NCBI GenBank assembly: GCA_902523885.1
Contig: CABZAV010000004.1
Coordinates: 1-52,760 of the forward strand
Reading direction: 5' to 3'
Source: an uncultured SAR86 cluster bacterium
GTDB taxonomy: Bacteria; Pseudomonadota; Gammaproteobacteria; Magnimaribacterales; AG-339-G14
DNA: 52,760 bases
Part shown: positions 26,912-36,599 of the stretch, piece by piece
How the letters are laid out: each line of letters begins with the position of its first letter
Position numbering within the stretch: the stretch's first letter is position 1
Notes under the pieces: generated by a model
Told to the model about the DNA's origin: nothing
What the model saw: only the letters and a program-made list of their open reading frames with translations
Databases searched by the model: none
Position numbers and translations under genes: made by a program

Positions 26912-27695
26912 TTAGAAAAAATTCTGGATTTAACTTTTCTCCTATGAAGATTACTTCAAAATGCAAATGTGGACCTGTTACTCTTCCAGTTGCGCCCATA
27001 AATCCAATTAATTCTCCTCTTTTAACCAGATCACCCTCATTGACAAGAATCTCTGCAAGATGTGAATAAGAAGTTTTAAAATCAAAACCATGATCAATGA
27101 AAATATTTTTTCCTCTGTAAAAGAAATCTCTAGCTAAAATGATTAATCCTGATTCAGCAGCATAAATTGGAGTTCCATTTGAGGCTGCTATATCTAATCC
27201 TAAGTGTGGATTTCTAGGAATATTATTTATAAAGCGTTTTACTCCATATTCGCTTGAAATTATTCCAGAAGCAGGAGTGTGAAGAGGAAAATCTATATTT
27301 TCGGAATAAAATTTAGATAGAATCTTTTTCTTTAAAATTTCGGATTCAATTTTTATTCTTTTTAAATCTTCATTAGAAATATTATTAAATTTCCTTTCTT
27401 TAATAACAATTTTTGATTCTCTAAACATCCTATTATTAAGTATGACTCCATCATTGATATAAATCGAACTGTCAGAAAAAAAAGAAATAGGTGAAATTAT
27501 TTTTTTTACAGCTCCTTCGTAGCAAGAGATATTTTTTTTAAAAATATTCCTTTCTTTCTGAATAGAATTAAAAGTATTTTTAATTAATCCTCCTTTTTCC
27601 ATAACAGAGGCAGGAAAATTACACTGAGGAGAATATGAAACCTTATTAGCGCAGCTAAGTAGACTGAGAAATAATATAAGTAAAACCTTAATCAA
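26901..27695 (-). CDS. M23-family peptidoglycan endopeptidase (lipoprotein)
   Basis: A 264-residue protein with a lipobox-like LLSC (Cys15) and a C-terminal LytM domain: the metal ligands HLGLD (HxxxD) and HLHFE (HxH), with the intervening GTPIYAAESG and HLAEI. All zinc ligands are present, so it should be an active endopeptidase on cell-wall peptides at the periplasmic face. Its start overlaps xseA by 8 nt; its 3' end overlaps the TlpA-like gene by 11 nt. Confidence 0.92.
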   Translation of the reverse strand: MIKVLLILFLSLLSCANKVSYSPQCNFPASVMEKGGLIKNTFNSIQKERNIFKKNISCYEGAVKKIISPISFFSDSSIYINDGVILNNRMFRESKIVIKERKFNNISNEDLKRIKIESEILKKKILSKFYSENIDFPLHTPASGIISSEYGVKRFINNIPRNPHLGLDIAASNGTPIYAAESGLIILARDFFYRGKNIFIDHGFDFKTSYSHLAEILVNEGDLVKRGELIGFMGATGRVTGPHLHFEVIFIGEKLNPEFFLTKD

Positions 27696-29043
27696 TTTTA
27701 GTGATCTTCGACTCTATTTCTGAATCGGCAACTACTGAAGAAATTATGTCTCCAATTTTTAAATTTTTTGAATCTCTGATTATTCTCTGTGATGATTTGA
27801 TTTTAGTAATTGAATATCCTCGAGCTAATATTTCTAAGGGACTGAGAGCTTCAAGTTCCTTGACTATTCCTTTAAAAGTCTCTTTTTTAATATTCACTAT
27901 ATTTTTTGAAAGAACTTTTAAACTTTTCTCTAGCGTAGAAATTTGATTATTTACAGTATTAATATAATTCTTAGGATTTAGTTTTTTAATGGTAAGAATA
28001 TTCCGTTCAATAAGATATTTTTTTTCAGTAACAAATGAGTTCAATAAATATTTTAGTTTATTACTTAATTCGTCAGTTCTTAAAGAATCTTCTTTTAATT
28101 TTGTTTGCGGATTTATTAAACTTTTTGAAGTCATTTCTAAAGAGTTACTCAAAATTAAAAGTTTAGAATTAAGCTCTTTTTTTAATTGGCTTTTATATAA
28201 AGTTATTGAATCTATTATGTTCACAAAGAACCCACTTAAGATTTCTGCTGCCGACGAAGGAGTGGGCGCTCTCAAATCACTGACAAAATCACAAATTGTA
28301 AAATCTGTTTCATGACCGATAGCACTAATCACAGGAATTTCGAATTCATGAATTTTCCTCGCAAGTTTTTCGGAATTGAAACTCCATAAGTCTTCTAAAG
28401 AACCTCCGCCTCTTGCAATTACAACCACATCTATTTTTTCTTTTTTATGTAATTTAAGAATTTTTTCAAATGAATCAATAAGGTTAATTTCTGATCCTTC
28501 GCCTTGGACTAGACTTGGTATTAAGTAAACTTTCATTAGGGGAGCTCTTCTTGAAAGTACATTTTTGATATCCTGAATAACAGCTCCATTTGGAGAAGTT
28601 ATAACAGCGATATTTTTAATTAATTTTGGAATTATTTTTTTGTGCTCTGCATCAAAAATACCTTCTTCTGTTAATCTTTTTTTTAAATCTTCAAAGTTCT
28701 TAAGCAAAACTCCTTCACCAGCATATTCAATTTGATCTACTTGAAATTGGTAAGATCCTCTAGCAACGTACATGGATACGTTTCCTTTAAGAATTAAGTT
28801 GTCACCATCTAAAGGCTTTTTATTTATTGAGCTATTTCTAAATTTAAACATTACGCATTGAATTTCAGAGTCTTTATCTTTAATTTTGAAATACCAATGG
28901 CCGGAATCATATGATCTAAAATTTGATACTTCTCCTGTTACCCAAACAGAAGAAAAATCATTCTCTAATAGTTTTTTTGCTGAGGTATTGAGTTCAGTAA
29001 CAGAGATAATATTTGTATTTTTCTTTTGAACAAACTCTGACAT
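27688..29043 (-). CDS. xseA: Exodeoxyribonuclease VII large subunit
   Basis: A 451-residue nuclease subunit degrading single-stranded DNA. N-terminal OB fold (VWVTGEVSNFRSYDSGHWYFKIKD in part: WVTGEVSNF and GHWYFKIKD), catalytic domain with ITSPNGAVIQDI, VVIARGGGSLEDLW, ISAIGHETDFTICDFVSDLRAPTPS in part, followed by a coiled-coil rod and the tail LARGYSI. No xseB is in the window. Divergent from the EamA gene, 30-bp gap. Confidence 0.96.
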   Translation of the reverse strand: MSEFVQKKNTNIISVTELNTSAKKLLENDFSSVWVTGEVSNFRSYDSGHWYFKIKDKDSEIQCVMFKFRNSSINKKPLDGDNLILKGNVSMYVARGSYQFQVDQIEYAGEGVLLKNFEDLKKRLTEEGIFDAEHKKIIPKLIKNIAVITSPNGAVIQDIKNVLSRRAPLMKVYLIPSLVQGEGSEINLIDSFEKILKLHKKEKIDVVVIARGGGSLEDLWSFNSEKLARKIHEFEIPVISAIGHETDFTICDFVSDLRAPTPSSAAEILSGFFVNIIDSITLYKSQLKKELNSKLLILSNSLEMTSKSLINPQTKLKEDSLRTDELSNKLKYLLNSFVTEKKYLIERNILTIKKLNPKNYINTVNNQISTLEKSLKVLSKNIVNIKKETFKGIVKELEALSPLEILARGYSITKIKSSQRIIRDSKNLKIGDIISSVVADSEIESKITKID

Positions 29044-29073
29044 TAATGCAGTATAGCGAATCTATTTAAAAAT

Positions 29074-29967
29074 ATGACTACCAGAAAGTTAAATATTATT
29101 CCTATTACCCTAACCTGTATTGGAGGCTGTTTAATTGGCTTAGCTCCGATCTTTGTAAGATTTAGTGAAATAGGACCTTCTTTCACAGGTTTTTACAGAT
29201 TCTTATTTGCAACAATTTTAATTCTTTTTTATGGAATTTTTACAAATAAAATTAAAGTTTTAACCTTAAAAGAGTTATTAGTCATAAGTATTCCAGGATT
29301 ATGTTTTGGCACAGATATTGCTTTGTGGCATTCATCGATAGTTTTTACTTCAATTGCTCATGCAACATTATTTGTTAATACGGCTCCTCTTTATGTTTGC
29401 ATACTTGGGTTCATAATATTTAAGGATAAATTAAACAACCTTTTTTTAATTTCCTTATTCATTAGTTTGATGGGTGTTTATGTTTTAGTAAGTAACAACC
29501 CAAGTTTTAGTGGATCATATTTTTCTTTTGGTGATTTGTTAGCTTTATTAGCTGCATTTTTTTATGCAGGTTATTTATTATCTGTAAATAAGCTTTCAAA
29601 TAGATTCAACACATTTAATTTAATATTTTATTCTTCACTTTTTGCATGCATTCCTTTCGGAATAGCATCACTTTATGAGCTTGATAATCCAATTCCTTAT
29701 TCAGTATTTGGTTGGTTTAATTTTTTAGGTCAAGCCATTTTTGTTCAGATTTTAGGACAAGGATTAGTTATATATGGGTTATCAAAAATTAGACCGCAAC
29801 TTTCATCATTATTATTATTGTTTCAACCTATTACAGCAACTATTCTGGGAGCTTATTTTTTTTCAGAGATGTTATTAATTGGACAACTCATAGGTGTTAT
29901 TATTCTGTTAATTGGTATTTACTTTGCCGGTTTGAGTGAGAGATTGAGAGAGATTAATGAAAAGTGA
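29074..29967 (+). CDS. EamA/DMT-family permease
   Basis: A 297-residue inner-membrane carrier with about ten hydrophobic segments in two EamA repeats: the first opens GGCLIGLAPIFVRFSEIGP, the second LLALLAAFFYAGYLLSVNKLS. The hallmark end of each repeat (LFQPITATILGAYFFSE) is clear. Such drug/metabolite transporters usually export small metabolites. Its 3' end overlaps the AtuA-family gene by 11 nt, so it probably belongs to the catabolic operon; substrate unknown. Confidence 0.9.
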   Translation: MTTRKLNIIPITLTCIGGCLIGLAPIFVRFSEIGPSFTGFYRFLFATILILFYGIFTNKIKVLTLKELLVISIPGLCFGTDIALWHSSIVFTSIAHATLFVNTAPLYVCILGFIIFKDKLNNLFLISLFISLMGVYVLVSNNPSFSGSYFSFGDLLALLAAFFYAGYLLSVNKLSNRFNTFNLIFYSSLFACIPFGIASLYELDNPIPYSVFGWFNFLGQAIFVQILGQGLVIYGLSKIRPQLSSLLLLFQPITATILGAYFFSEMLLIGQLIGVIILLIGIYFAGLSERLREINEK

Positions 29968-31729
29968 TTCAATAAGAATAGCAAATTGCAGTGGATTTTA
30001 TGGAGATAAATTATCTGTTGCTAGAGATATGATTGAAGGGGGGCCTATTGACGTTTTAACTGGTGATTATTTAGCAGAACTAACGATGACCATTCTTTAT
30101 AATCAAAAGCTTAAAAGGGGAGAACAACATGGTTATGTAGGTACTTTTTTAAAACAATTTAGAGATATAGCAAAATTAGCTCAAGAAAAAAATATAAAAG
30201 TTGTCACAAATGCAGGGGGCCTGAATCCTTCATCTATGGCTGAATCGGTTAAAGAAATTATCGATGAATTGAATTTAGATTTGAAAGTGGCTCACATTGA
30301 GGGCGATGATTTAATGCCAAGAATCGATGAACTATATCAGGGCGGCGAAAATTTAATGAATATTGATAAATCATTAGATTTACAAAAATATGAAAAAAAA
30401 CCAATTACTGCCAATGCCTATCTGGGAGCATGGGGAATAAAAGAAGCTTTAGATAATGGAGCAGATGTAGTTATCTGTCCAAGAGTAACAGACGCTGCTG
30501 TCGTCATAGGTCCAGCAGCATGGAAATATAATTGGTCACGTGATCAATATGATGAACTTGCTGGAGCTCTTGCTGCAGGGCATATAATTGAATGTGGAGC
30601 TCAAGCTACTGGAGGTAATTATTCTTTTTTTCAAGAGGTTCCTACCTTTGATAATATTGGATATCCAATTGCAGAAATATATGAAGATGGTAGTTTTGTA
30701 ATCACAAAACATGAAAATACTGGCGGATTAGTTTCAGTAGGTACAGTTACTGCTCAGTTGCTTTACGAGATAAGTTCACCGGCTTATTTAAATCCAGACG
30801 TGATTAGTCATTTTGACACTTTAGAAATTACTCAAGAATCAAAAGATAGAGTTTTAGTTACCAATAATCGAGGAAGTAGTCCTACCAAAACTCATAAAGT
30901 TTGCATTAACTTAGTAGGAGGTTTTAGAAATGGGGTTGAATTGCTTCTCACAGGTTTAGATATCGAAGAGAAATCTAAATTAATAGTCGACCAAATATTT
31001 AAATCTGTTGGTGGCCAAGATCAATTTGATAAAGTTGATATTCAATTACATAGAACTGATAAAGAAAATCCAATTTCAAATGAGGAAGCTCAAGCTTTTT
31101 TAAGGATAGATGTGATGTCTTCAAATCCAGATCTTGTTGGAAGGTTGTTTAATGCAAAAATTGTTGAATTAGCATTAGCAAATTTTCCTGGATGGACTGG
31201 AAGAAGTGGAGTCGTACCTAATGGAGCTTATATTGAATATTGGCCCGCATTAGTAAACAGTAAATTCATAAAAGAGCACATACATGTTGATGGAAAGATT
31301 ATAGATATCATTCCAACCAGTCAGTTAAATCTTGAAGAAAAATATTACCAAAAAATTCCATATGAAAATCCAAAAATTAGTATCGATAATTTAAAAGAAG
31401 ATTATTTTGGAAAGATTTTTGGAACTAGATCTGGCGATAAAGGGGGCTGCGCAAACTTAGGGGTATGGGCTAAATCGCAAGAGGCATATTCTTTTTTATT
31501 TGATTTCTTAACTGTAAAAAAGCTTAAAGAACTTTTACCAGATTTGGAAAAATTTGAGATAGATAGATTTGAATTACCTAATATTTATTCCTTAAATTTT
31601 TATGTTCACGGCATACTTCAAGATGGTGTATCTTCATCAACTAGAATGGATGGACAGGCAAAATCATTGGGAGAATACTTAAGAGCAAAAAAGATAAATT
31701 TCCCTGAACAATTATTAAAACAAATATGA
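29957..31729 (+). CDS. AtuA-family (DUF1446) protein
   Basis: A 590-residue protein of the acyclic terpene utilisation AtuA family. The N-terminal domain has IANCSGFYGDKLSVARDMI, DVLTGDYLAELTM, TNAGGLNPSSMA and ADVVICPRVTDAA; the C-terminal domain has GTRSGDKGGCANLG and an acidic, glycine-rich end. In pseudomonads AtuA is required for citronellol/geraniol use, but its reaction is not established. It is followed by enoyl-CoA hydratase, SDR and a saccharopine-dehydrogenase-like gene and faces carboxylase genes, the usual AtuA company. Confidence 0.9.
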   Translation: MKSDSIRIANCSGFYGDKLSVARDMIEGGPIDVLTGDYLAELTMTILYNQKLKRGEQHGYVGTFLKQFRDIAKLAQEKNIKVVTNAGGLNPSSMAESVKEIIDELNLDLKVAHIEGDDLMPRIDELYQGGENLMNIDKSLDLQKYEKKPITANAYLGAWGIKEALDNGADVVICPRVTDAAVVIGPAAWKYNWSRDQYDELAGALAAGHIIECGAQATGGNYSFFQEVPTFDNIGYPIAEIYEDGSFVITKHENTGGLVSVGTVTAQLLYEISSPAYLNPDVISHFDTLEITQESKDRVLVTNNRGSSPTKTHKVCINLVGGFRNGVELLLTGLDIEEKSKLIVDQIFKSVGGQDQFDKVDIQLHRTDKENPISNEEAQAFLRIDVMSSNPDLVGRLFNAKIVELALANFPGWTGRSGVVPNGAYIEYWPALVNSKFIKEHIHVDGKIIDIIPTSQLNLEEKYYQKIPYENPKISIDNLKEDYFGKIFGTRSGDKGGCANLGVWAKSQEAYSFLFDFLTVKKLKELLPDLEKFEIDRFELPNIYSLNFYVHGILQDGVSSSTRMDGQAKSLGEYLRAKKINFPEQLLKQI

Positions 31730-32517
31730 GTCAAAAAAAGCTATCTCTGAAGGGTTTGAATTTTCAAGCAACTAAAATTGAAGAGAATAAAAATATACTA
31801 ACAATTACCTTAAACCGTCCTGAGAAGAAAAATGCCCTGAATAATGTCATGGTAAATGAAATTTGTTATGCGTTAGCATATGCAAAACAAGAAAGATCAG
31901 TAAGAGTAATAATTATTGCAGCAGAGGGAGATATTTTTTGTGCAGGTGCAGACTTAAGAAGAGTGGAGTCTGAATCAAACGTTCCTAAAATAGAAGGAGC
32001 TGATGATATAAGTTTAATGTTAAGACATTTGTACAAGCCTGTAATTTGTAAAATTCAGGGTTCTGTCTTAGCAGGAGCGTTATTGATGGTAACTAATTCA
32101 ACTCATGCTATTGCAATCAAAGAAGCAAAGTTTTCAGCACCAGAGATTCTAAGAGGACTTTGGCCTCACATGGTGATGGCTGGATTGTTCAGAGTAATGC
32201 CTAAGAGAGCTGGCTTGGATTTTATAATGAGAGGGCAGTCGATCGATGCATCTAAAGCCAAAGAGTGGGGTTTGATAAATGATTTTGTTGAAAAAGAACA
32301 ATTAGATGAGCATGTAAAAAATCTATCGGAAGAATTATCTAATCTAGCTCCCAGTACAATGCAATTTGGCTTAGAAGCATATGAAAAACAAGATGCAATG
32401 GCTTTTGATGAAGCATTACCATTTCTGCAAAAACAGATAGCTAAAACTTTTGAAGGGCCAGATGCCAAAGAAGGAATAGCTGCATTTTTAGAAAAAAGAA
32501 AACCAAATTGGGATTAA
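31726..32517 (+). CDS. Enoyl-CoA hydratase/isomerase-family protein
   Basis: A 263-residue crotonase. CoA-binding and oxyanion-hole segments are visible: LNRPEKKNALNN, FCAGADLRR and KIQGSVLAGAL. In typical hydratases the two catalytic residues are Glu; here the region LAGALLMVTN and PEILRGLWPH keeps one Glu, so hydration may use a single acid or the protein may act differently. It overlaps the AtuA gene by 4 nt (ATGA). In Atu/Liu pathways this position hydrates the carboxylated glutaconyl-CoA. Confidence 0.88.
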   Translation: MSQKKLSLKGLNFQATKIEENKNILTITLNRPEKKNALNNVMVNEICYALAYAKQERSVRVIIIAAEGDIFCAGADLRRVESESNVPKIEGADDISLMLRHLYKPVICKIQGSVLAGALLMVTNSTHAIAIKEAKFSAPEILRGLWPHMVMAGLFRVMPKRAGLDFIMRGQSIDASKAKEWGLINDFVEKEQLDEHVKNLSEELSNLAPSTMQFGLEAYEKQDAMAFDEALPFLQKQIAKTFEGPDAKEGIAAFLEKRKPNWD

Positions 32518-32521
32518 TTCA

Positions 32522-33538
32522 ATGTCATATACAAAACCAAATTTAAAAAGTAAACATTACGACAATTTGTTCAATTCTTTACCTTCACTTGAGGGAAAAA
32601 CCATCGCGATTACAGGTACTACTTCTGGAACTGGATATGTCGCTGCGAATGCATGTGGAAAACTTGGTGCAAAGGTTTTACTTTTAAATAGACAATCTGA
32701 AAGATCTGTAAAATCGTATGAAAGTCTTAAGGAGAATACTCCAAATGGAGATTTTATAAAGATAGAATGTGATCTACAAAATTTTAATTCAGTTAAAGAA
32801 TCTACTAAAAATATTGAAGAATCTGCAAGAGAAGGATTAGATGTTCTTTGTAATAATGCTGGAGTAATGGCACTAGAAGATATTGCAACCATAGATGGAT
32901 ATGATGTACAAATGCAAACCAATCACCTTTCTCATTTTTTATTAGTAAAACTTTTATTTCCTTTATTAAAAAAAGCAGAATCTTTGAGAGGTGAAGCAAG
33001 AATAATTAACCATTCAAGTATTGCGAGAAAACAACCATCAAAGATTTTAAAATCTGCATATTTAGAAAAAAATGGTGGGAATTTAGGTGGTAATGGCACA
33101 AGCATAATGGGAGGAGCTAGGTGGTTAAGATACAACCAAACCAAGCTCGCAAATGCTGCTTTTACAGCTGCTTTGCATCATAAATTAAGTGCTACGAATC
33201 TTAATATAAAGGCAATTGTTGCTCATCCAGGATTAGCTGAAACTGATCTTCAAACTACAACAGTTAAAGATGGTGGCATGGGAAAATGGATGACTCGACA
33301 AATGATGAAGTTAGGACAATCAAGAGAAGATGGAGCCCTTGGAATTCTCAAATCTATTGCCGATTCATCTATCAATTCTGGAGACTTTGTTGGCCCTGGT
33401 ATGGGCGGAATGTTTTCGGCCATAAAAGGAGAGGCAAAAGCTTATCCTCTTGAAAGTTTTTATGACAATGAAGAAGTAAGAAATCTTTTATGGTCTAAAA
33501 GTTGCCAAGCTATTGGTCAAGAATTTTCTATTAAATAA
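32522..33538 (+). CDS. Short-chain dehydrogenase (retinol-dehydrogenase-like)
   Basis: A 338-residue SDR, longer than classical ones. Cofactor motif TGTTSGTGYVAA with the sequence LLLNRQ after beta-2, which favours NADP; NNAGVMAL; active-site Tyr and Lys in RYNQTKLANAAF; HPGLAETDL after it. The layout resembles the retinol dehydrogenase/protochlorophyllide reductase-like group acting on hydrophobic alcohols or aldehydes. Four nt after the hydratase gene, one-nt overlap with the next; substrate unknown. Confidence 0.88.
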   Translation: MSYTKPNLKSKHYDNLFNSLPSLEGKTIAITGTTSGTGYVAANACGKLGAKVLLLNRQSERSVKSYESLKENTPNGDFIKIECDLQNFNSVKESTKNIEESAREGLDVLCNNAGVMALEDIATIDGYDVQMQTNHLSHFLLVKLLFPLLKKAESLRGEARIINHSSIARKQPSKILKSAYLEKNGGNLGGNGTSIMGGARWLRYNQTKLANAAFTAALHHKLSATNLNIKAIVAHPGLAETDLQTTTVKDGGMGKWMTRQMMKLGQSREDGALGILKSIADSSINSGDFVGPGMGGMFSAIKGEAKAYPLESFYDNEEVRNLLWSKSCQAIGQEFSIK

Positions 33539-34683
33539 TGAAAGTATTAGCTTTAGGTGGAAGCGGAGGAATGGGCAGATTTTCTTCCTTTGCCATTTCT
33601 AATTATCCTAATATTTCAAAAGTTACTATTGCTGATTTAAATGAGGCCAATGCAAAAGAATTTTCGAGTCATTTTGATGATAGGTTCGCTGGAATTGGAC
33701 TAGATGTAACTGATAAAGAACACCTTGAGAAAGTAATGTCGGACCATGATATTGTTATGAATACAACCGGGCCATTTTTTAAATTTGGCTTACCTATTCT
33801 AAAGTCAGCAATAAAATGTAAATGTCATTATTTTGATATTTGCGATGATTGGGAACCAACAGAGGAGATGCTTAAATTAAACGATGAAGCTTTAAAAAAT
33901 GATATCACTGCTATTGTCGGCTTAGGCGCTAGTCCGGGAATTAGCAATCTGCTGGGTCTAAAAGCTATGAATGAGCTTGATGAAGCTGAATCGATAATAA
34001 CTGGTTGGGACGTGAGTAGTGCAAAACCTGAAGATGAGTCTTCTCAAAAGGGAACCAACGCAGCAATGGAACATGGTTTACAACAAATATCTGGTGAAAT
34101 TAAAGTTTACAAAGATAAAAAATATAAGCTAACCAAGCCACTGGAGAAAATTAAAATTCATTACCCTGGTCGCGGTAATCATGATGCCTTTATTTTTGGT
34201 CATCCAGAGGCAATTACTTTTCCTCATCATTTTAATGATTTAAAAGAATCAGTTAATGCTTGTCATGGGAGTAAACAGAGTAATATTTATATTATTAAAA
34301 TCTTAAGATGGCTTCTCGATAAAAAAATAATTAGTTTTAAACAAGGAGCTTCTTTGTTGGAATGGTTGGAAAGAAAAATTGGTACTCCAAGTATTGAAAA
34401 GCAGATTGAGGGATTACCATCAATTTATGGTTTAGCAAGAGGTCTTAAAGACAATAAAAATGCATCAGTTGCTGTTACCTTGTCAGAAGAAGAGCTTTCA
34501 AACTCATGGGGGATGGGAGCAATTACCGGATTCCCTCTCGCTTTTGGATTAAAACTTTTATTGGAAAACAAGATTAACAAAAAAGGGGTATTTGCGCCGG
34601 AGGGTGGAGCTATAAATCCCGATGATTTTTTTTCTTTGCTAACAGATCATCCACTTTCTGTATCTAGATCTTGGGAGACCTAA
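33538..34683 (+). CDS. Saccharopine dehydrogenase-like NAD(P)-binding oxidoreductase
   Basis: A 381-residue oxidoreductase with an N-terminal Rossmann fold (LALGGSGGMGRFSSFA, VTIADLNEANA, VMNTTGPF) and the saccharopine-dehydrogenase-type middle (HYFDICDDWEPTEEM, VGLGASPGISNLLGLKA). Members outside lysine metabolism have varied or unknown substrates, including enzymes on lipid intermediates. Its start codon shares one base with the SDR stop; its TAA interlocks with the carboxylase stop in CTAA (34680-34683). Confidence 0.85.
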   Translation: MKVLALGGSGGMGRFSSFAISNYPNISKVTIADLNEANAKEFSSHFDDRFAGIGLDVTDKEHLEKVMSDHDIVMNTTGPFFKFGLPILKSAIKCKCHYFDICDDWEPTEEMLKLNDEALKNDITAIVGLGASPGISNLLGLKAMNELDEAESIITGWDVSSAKPEDESSQKGTNAAMEHGLQQISGEIKVYKDKKYKLTKPLEKIKIHYPGRGNHDAFIFGHPEAITFPHHFNDLKESVNACHGSKQSNIYIIKILRWLLDKKIISFKQGASLLEWLERKIGTPSIEKQIEGLPSIYGLARGLKDNKNASVAVTLSEEELSNSWGMGAITGFPLAFGLKLLLENKINKKGVFAPEGGAINPDDFFSLLTDHPLSVSRSWET

Positions 34684-36599
34684 TCAAGGACAACTAAAGT
34701 CTGTCCATTTTCAACTTGATCATTTTCTTTAATCAATACTTCTTTAATTTTTCCATTATCTGGCGCCAAAACCTTATGTTCCATTTTCATTGCTTCTAGT
34801 ATTACTAAAGTATCGCCTTTTTTTATATTTGATCCTTTCTTAATCTTTATTTCTACAACTTTTCCCGGCATGGGCGCAGTAAGCCCACCTTTTATTGCTT
34901 CTTCCTGAGTAATATTAAATTTCGGCAAAATTTTAAATAACAAATTTCCTTTATGTGTTTGAATGAGAAGCAAATCATCGTCCATGGTAATTTTAGATCG
35001 ATATCTAACATTAGATATTTCCACATCAATAAAATCTTCATACCAATCAAATATTCTAATAACTTCACTTTCTTCACTAATAAAACTTCCATCTTTTAAT
35101 GACTTATATTTCACCCTGTATTCTTGATCTTCAAGCGATAACTTGACTTCTTGGTAAGGGAGTCTTGCATTATTCCAACCAGACTGAATATTTTGTAAAA
35201 CCATCGCTTCACTTCTATTTTTGCCTTGTATCCACAAAGCACCAACTTTTGCAAAATTAAAAATTTCTTCTTCTGTTAAATCAACTTCAGATTTTAAATT
35301 AACTCTCTCAACAAAATCAGTAGTTGTATCTCCCTCCAAATACTCTTTGGATCTTAAAATTGAGATTAAATAATCTCTATTTGTTTTCATTCCACCAAAG
35401 TGACTATTTTCCAATGCAAGAGCTAGTTTGTTGGCTGCTTCAACTCTAGTTTCTCCAAAAGAAATTACTTTTGCTAACATAGGATCAAAATTAGCAGTTA
35501 TATTTGAACCGCCTTCAATTCCGACATCCCAACGAACTAATGGATCATCACTTGGCTCAAAAGCTATCATTTTACCTGTCACTGGAAGGAAATCATTTCC
35601 AGGATCCTCAGCATAAAGCCTTACTTCAATTGACGAGCCATAAAAATCTATGTCTACTTGTTCATAACCTAATTCTTCTCCAGATGCTATTCTTAATTGT
35701 TCTTTCACCAAATCTATTCCGGTGACTTCTTCAGTAACAGGGTGTTCAACTTGTAGTCTTGTATTTACTTCTAAAAACCAAAATTCTTTAGTTTTTTCAT
35801 CCACCAAAAACTCTACCGTTCCGGCTGATTCGTATTTAAGTTTCGAAGCTAGCTTTATTGCTGCTTCTCCCATTTTTTCACGCATTTCTTCATCAACCAT
35901 GGGGGAAGGTGATTCTTCTACAATTTTTTGATGACGTCTTTGAATGGAACATTCTCTTTCACCAAGATGAACAATATTTCCAAAAGCATCTCCTAATATT
36001 TGTATTTCTATGTGCCTCGATCTTTTAATATATCTTTCTAGAAATACTCTTTTATCACCAAAACCACCTTCAGCTTCTCTTTGCGCAGCTTTGATAGACT
36101 CTTTCAAGTCCTTTGCCTTTTCGACGATACGCATTCCTTTCCCACCACCTCCGGCAGCAGCTTTCACAAGTATTGGATATCCAATGGAATTAGCTTTTTT
36201 AGGATCTGAAGTCATTGGTAAAGTAGGAACGTTTGCTTTTATTGCAATTTCTTTTGCAGTTAATTTGTCTCCCATTTTTTTTATGGCATTTGAAGAAGGA
36301 CCAACCCATTTAATATTTAATTTTTTAACTTGATTGGCAAAAGCTGCATTTTCAGATAAAAAACCGTAGCCAGGGTGAATTGCGTCTGAATTTGATTTAA
36401 GAGCTATATCTAAAATTTCTTTTGAGTTCAAATAAGAATCAGAAAGTTTAAAAGCTTGATCAGCTTCTCTAACATATGGTGTGTCTTTATCAGCTTCTGT
36501 ATAGATTGCAACACAACTTATGCCCATGTCATGCGCACTAGAAATAATCCTACTAGCGATTTCTCCTCTGTTGGCAATAAGGAGTTTTTTGATGGTCAT
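34680..36599 (-). CDS. Acyl-CoA carboxylase alpha subunit (biotin carboxylase + BCCP)
   Basis: A 639-residue subunit that carboxylates biotin. ATP-grasp biotin carboxylase first (LLIANRGEIASRI, KAAAGGGGKGMRIV, ERECSIQRRHQK, EFLEVNTRLQVEHPVTE split as EVNTRLQVEHPVTE), a linker/BT domain, then a C-terminal biotinyl domain with the acceptor lysine in EAMKMEH. Size and layout match 3-methylcrotonyl-, geranyl- or propionyl-CoA carboxylase alpha chains; the acyl substrate is set by the beta chain. It overlaps that gene by 4 nt. Confidence 0.93.
   Translation of the reverse strand: MTIKKLLIANRGEIASRIISSAHDMGISCVAIYTEADKDTPYVREADQAFKLSDSYLNSKEILDIALKSNSDAIHPGYGFLSENAAFANQVKKLNIKWVGPSSNAIKKMGDKLTAKEIAIKANVPTLPMTSDPKKANSIGYPILVKAAAGGGGKGMRIVEKAKDLKESIKAAQREAEGGFGDKRVFLERYIKRSRHIEIQILGDAFGNIVHLGERECSIQRRHQKIVEESPSPMVDEEMREKMGEAAIKLASKLKYESAGTVEFLVDEKTKEFWFLEVNTRLQVEHPVTEEVTGIDLVKEQLRIASGEELGYEQVDIDFYGSSIEVRLYAEDPGNDFLPVTGKMIAFEPSDDPLVRWDVGIEGGSNITANFDPMLAKVISFGETRVEAANKLALALENSHFGGMKTNRDYLISILRSKEYLEGDTTTDFVERVNLKSEVDLTEEEIFNFAKVGALWIQGKNRSEAMVLQNIQSGWNNARLPYQEVKLSLEDQEYRVKYKSLKDGSFISEESEVIRIFDWYEDFIDVEISNVRYRSKITMDDDLLLIQTHKGNLLFKILPKFNITQEEAIKGGLTAPMPGKVVEIKIKKGSNIKKGDTLVILEAMKMEHKVLAPDNGKIKEVLIKENDQVENGQTLVVLD

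Noticed and set aside
34892-36333. Several plus-strand and shifted-frame ORFs inside the carboxylase genes
   Set aside because: They are opposite or shifted frames of well-recognised proteins, with no start signals or family similarity.
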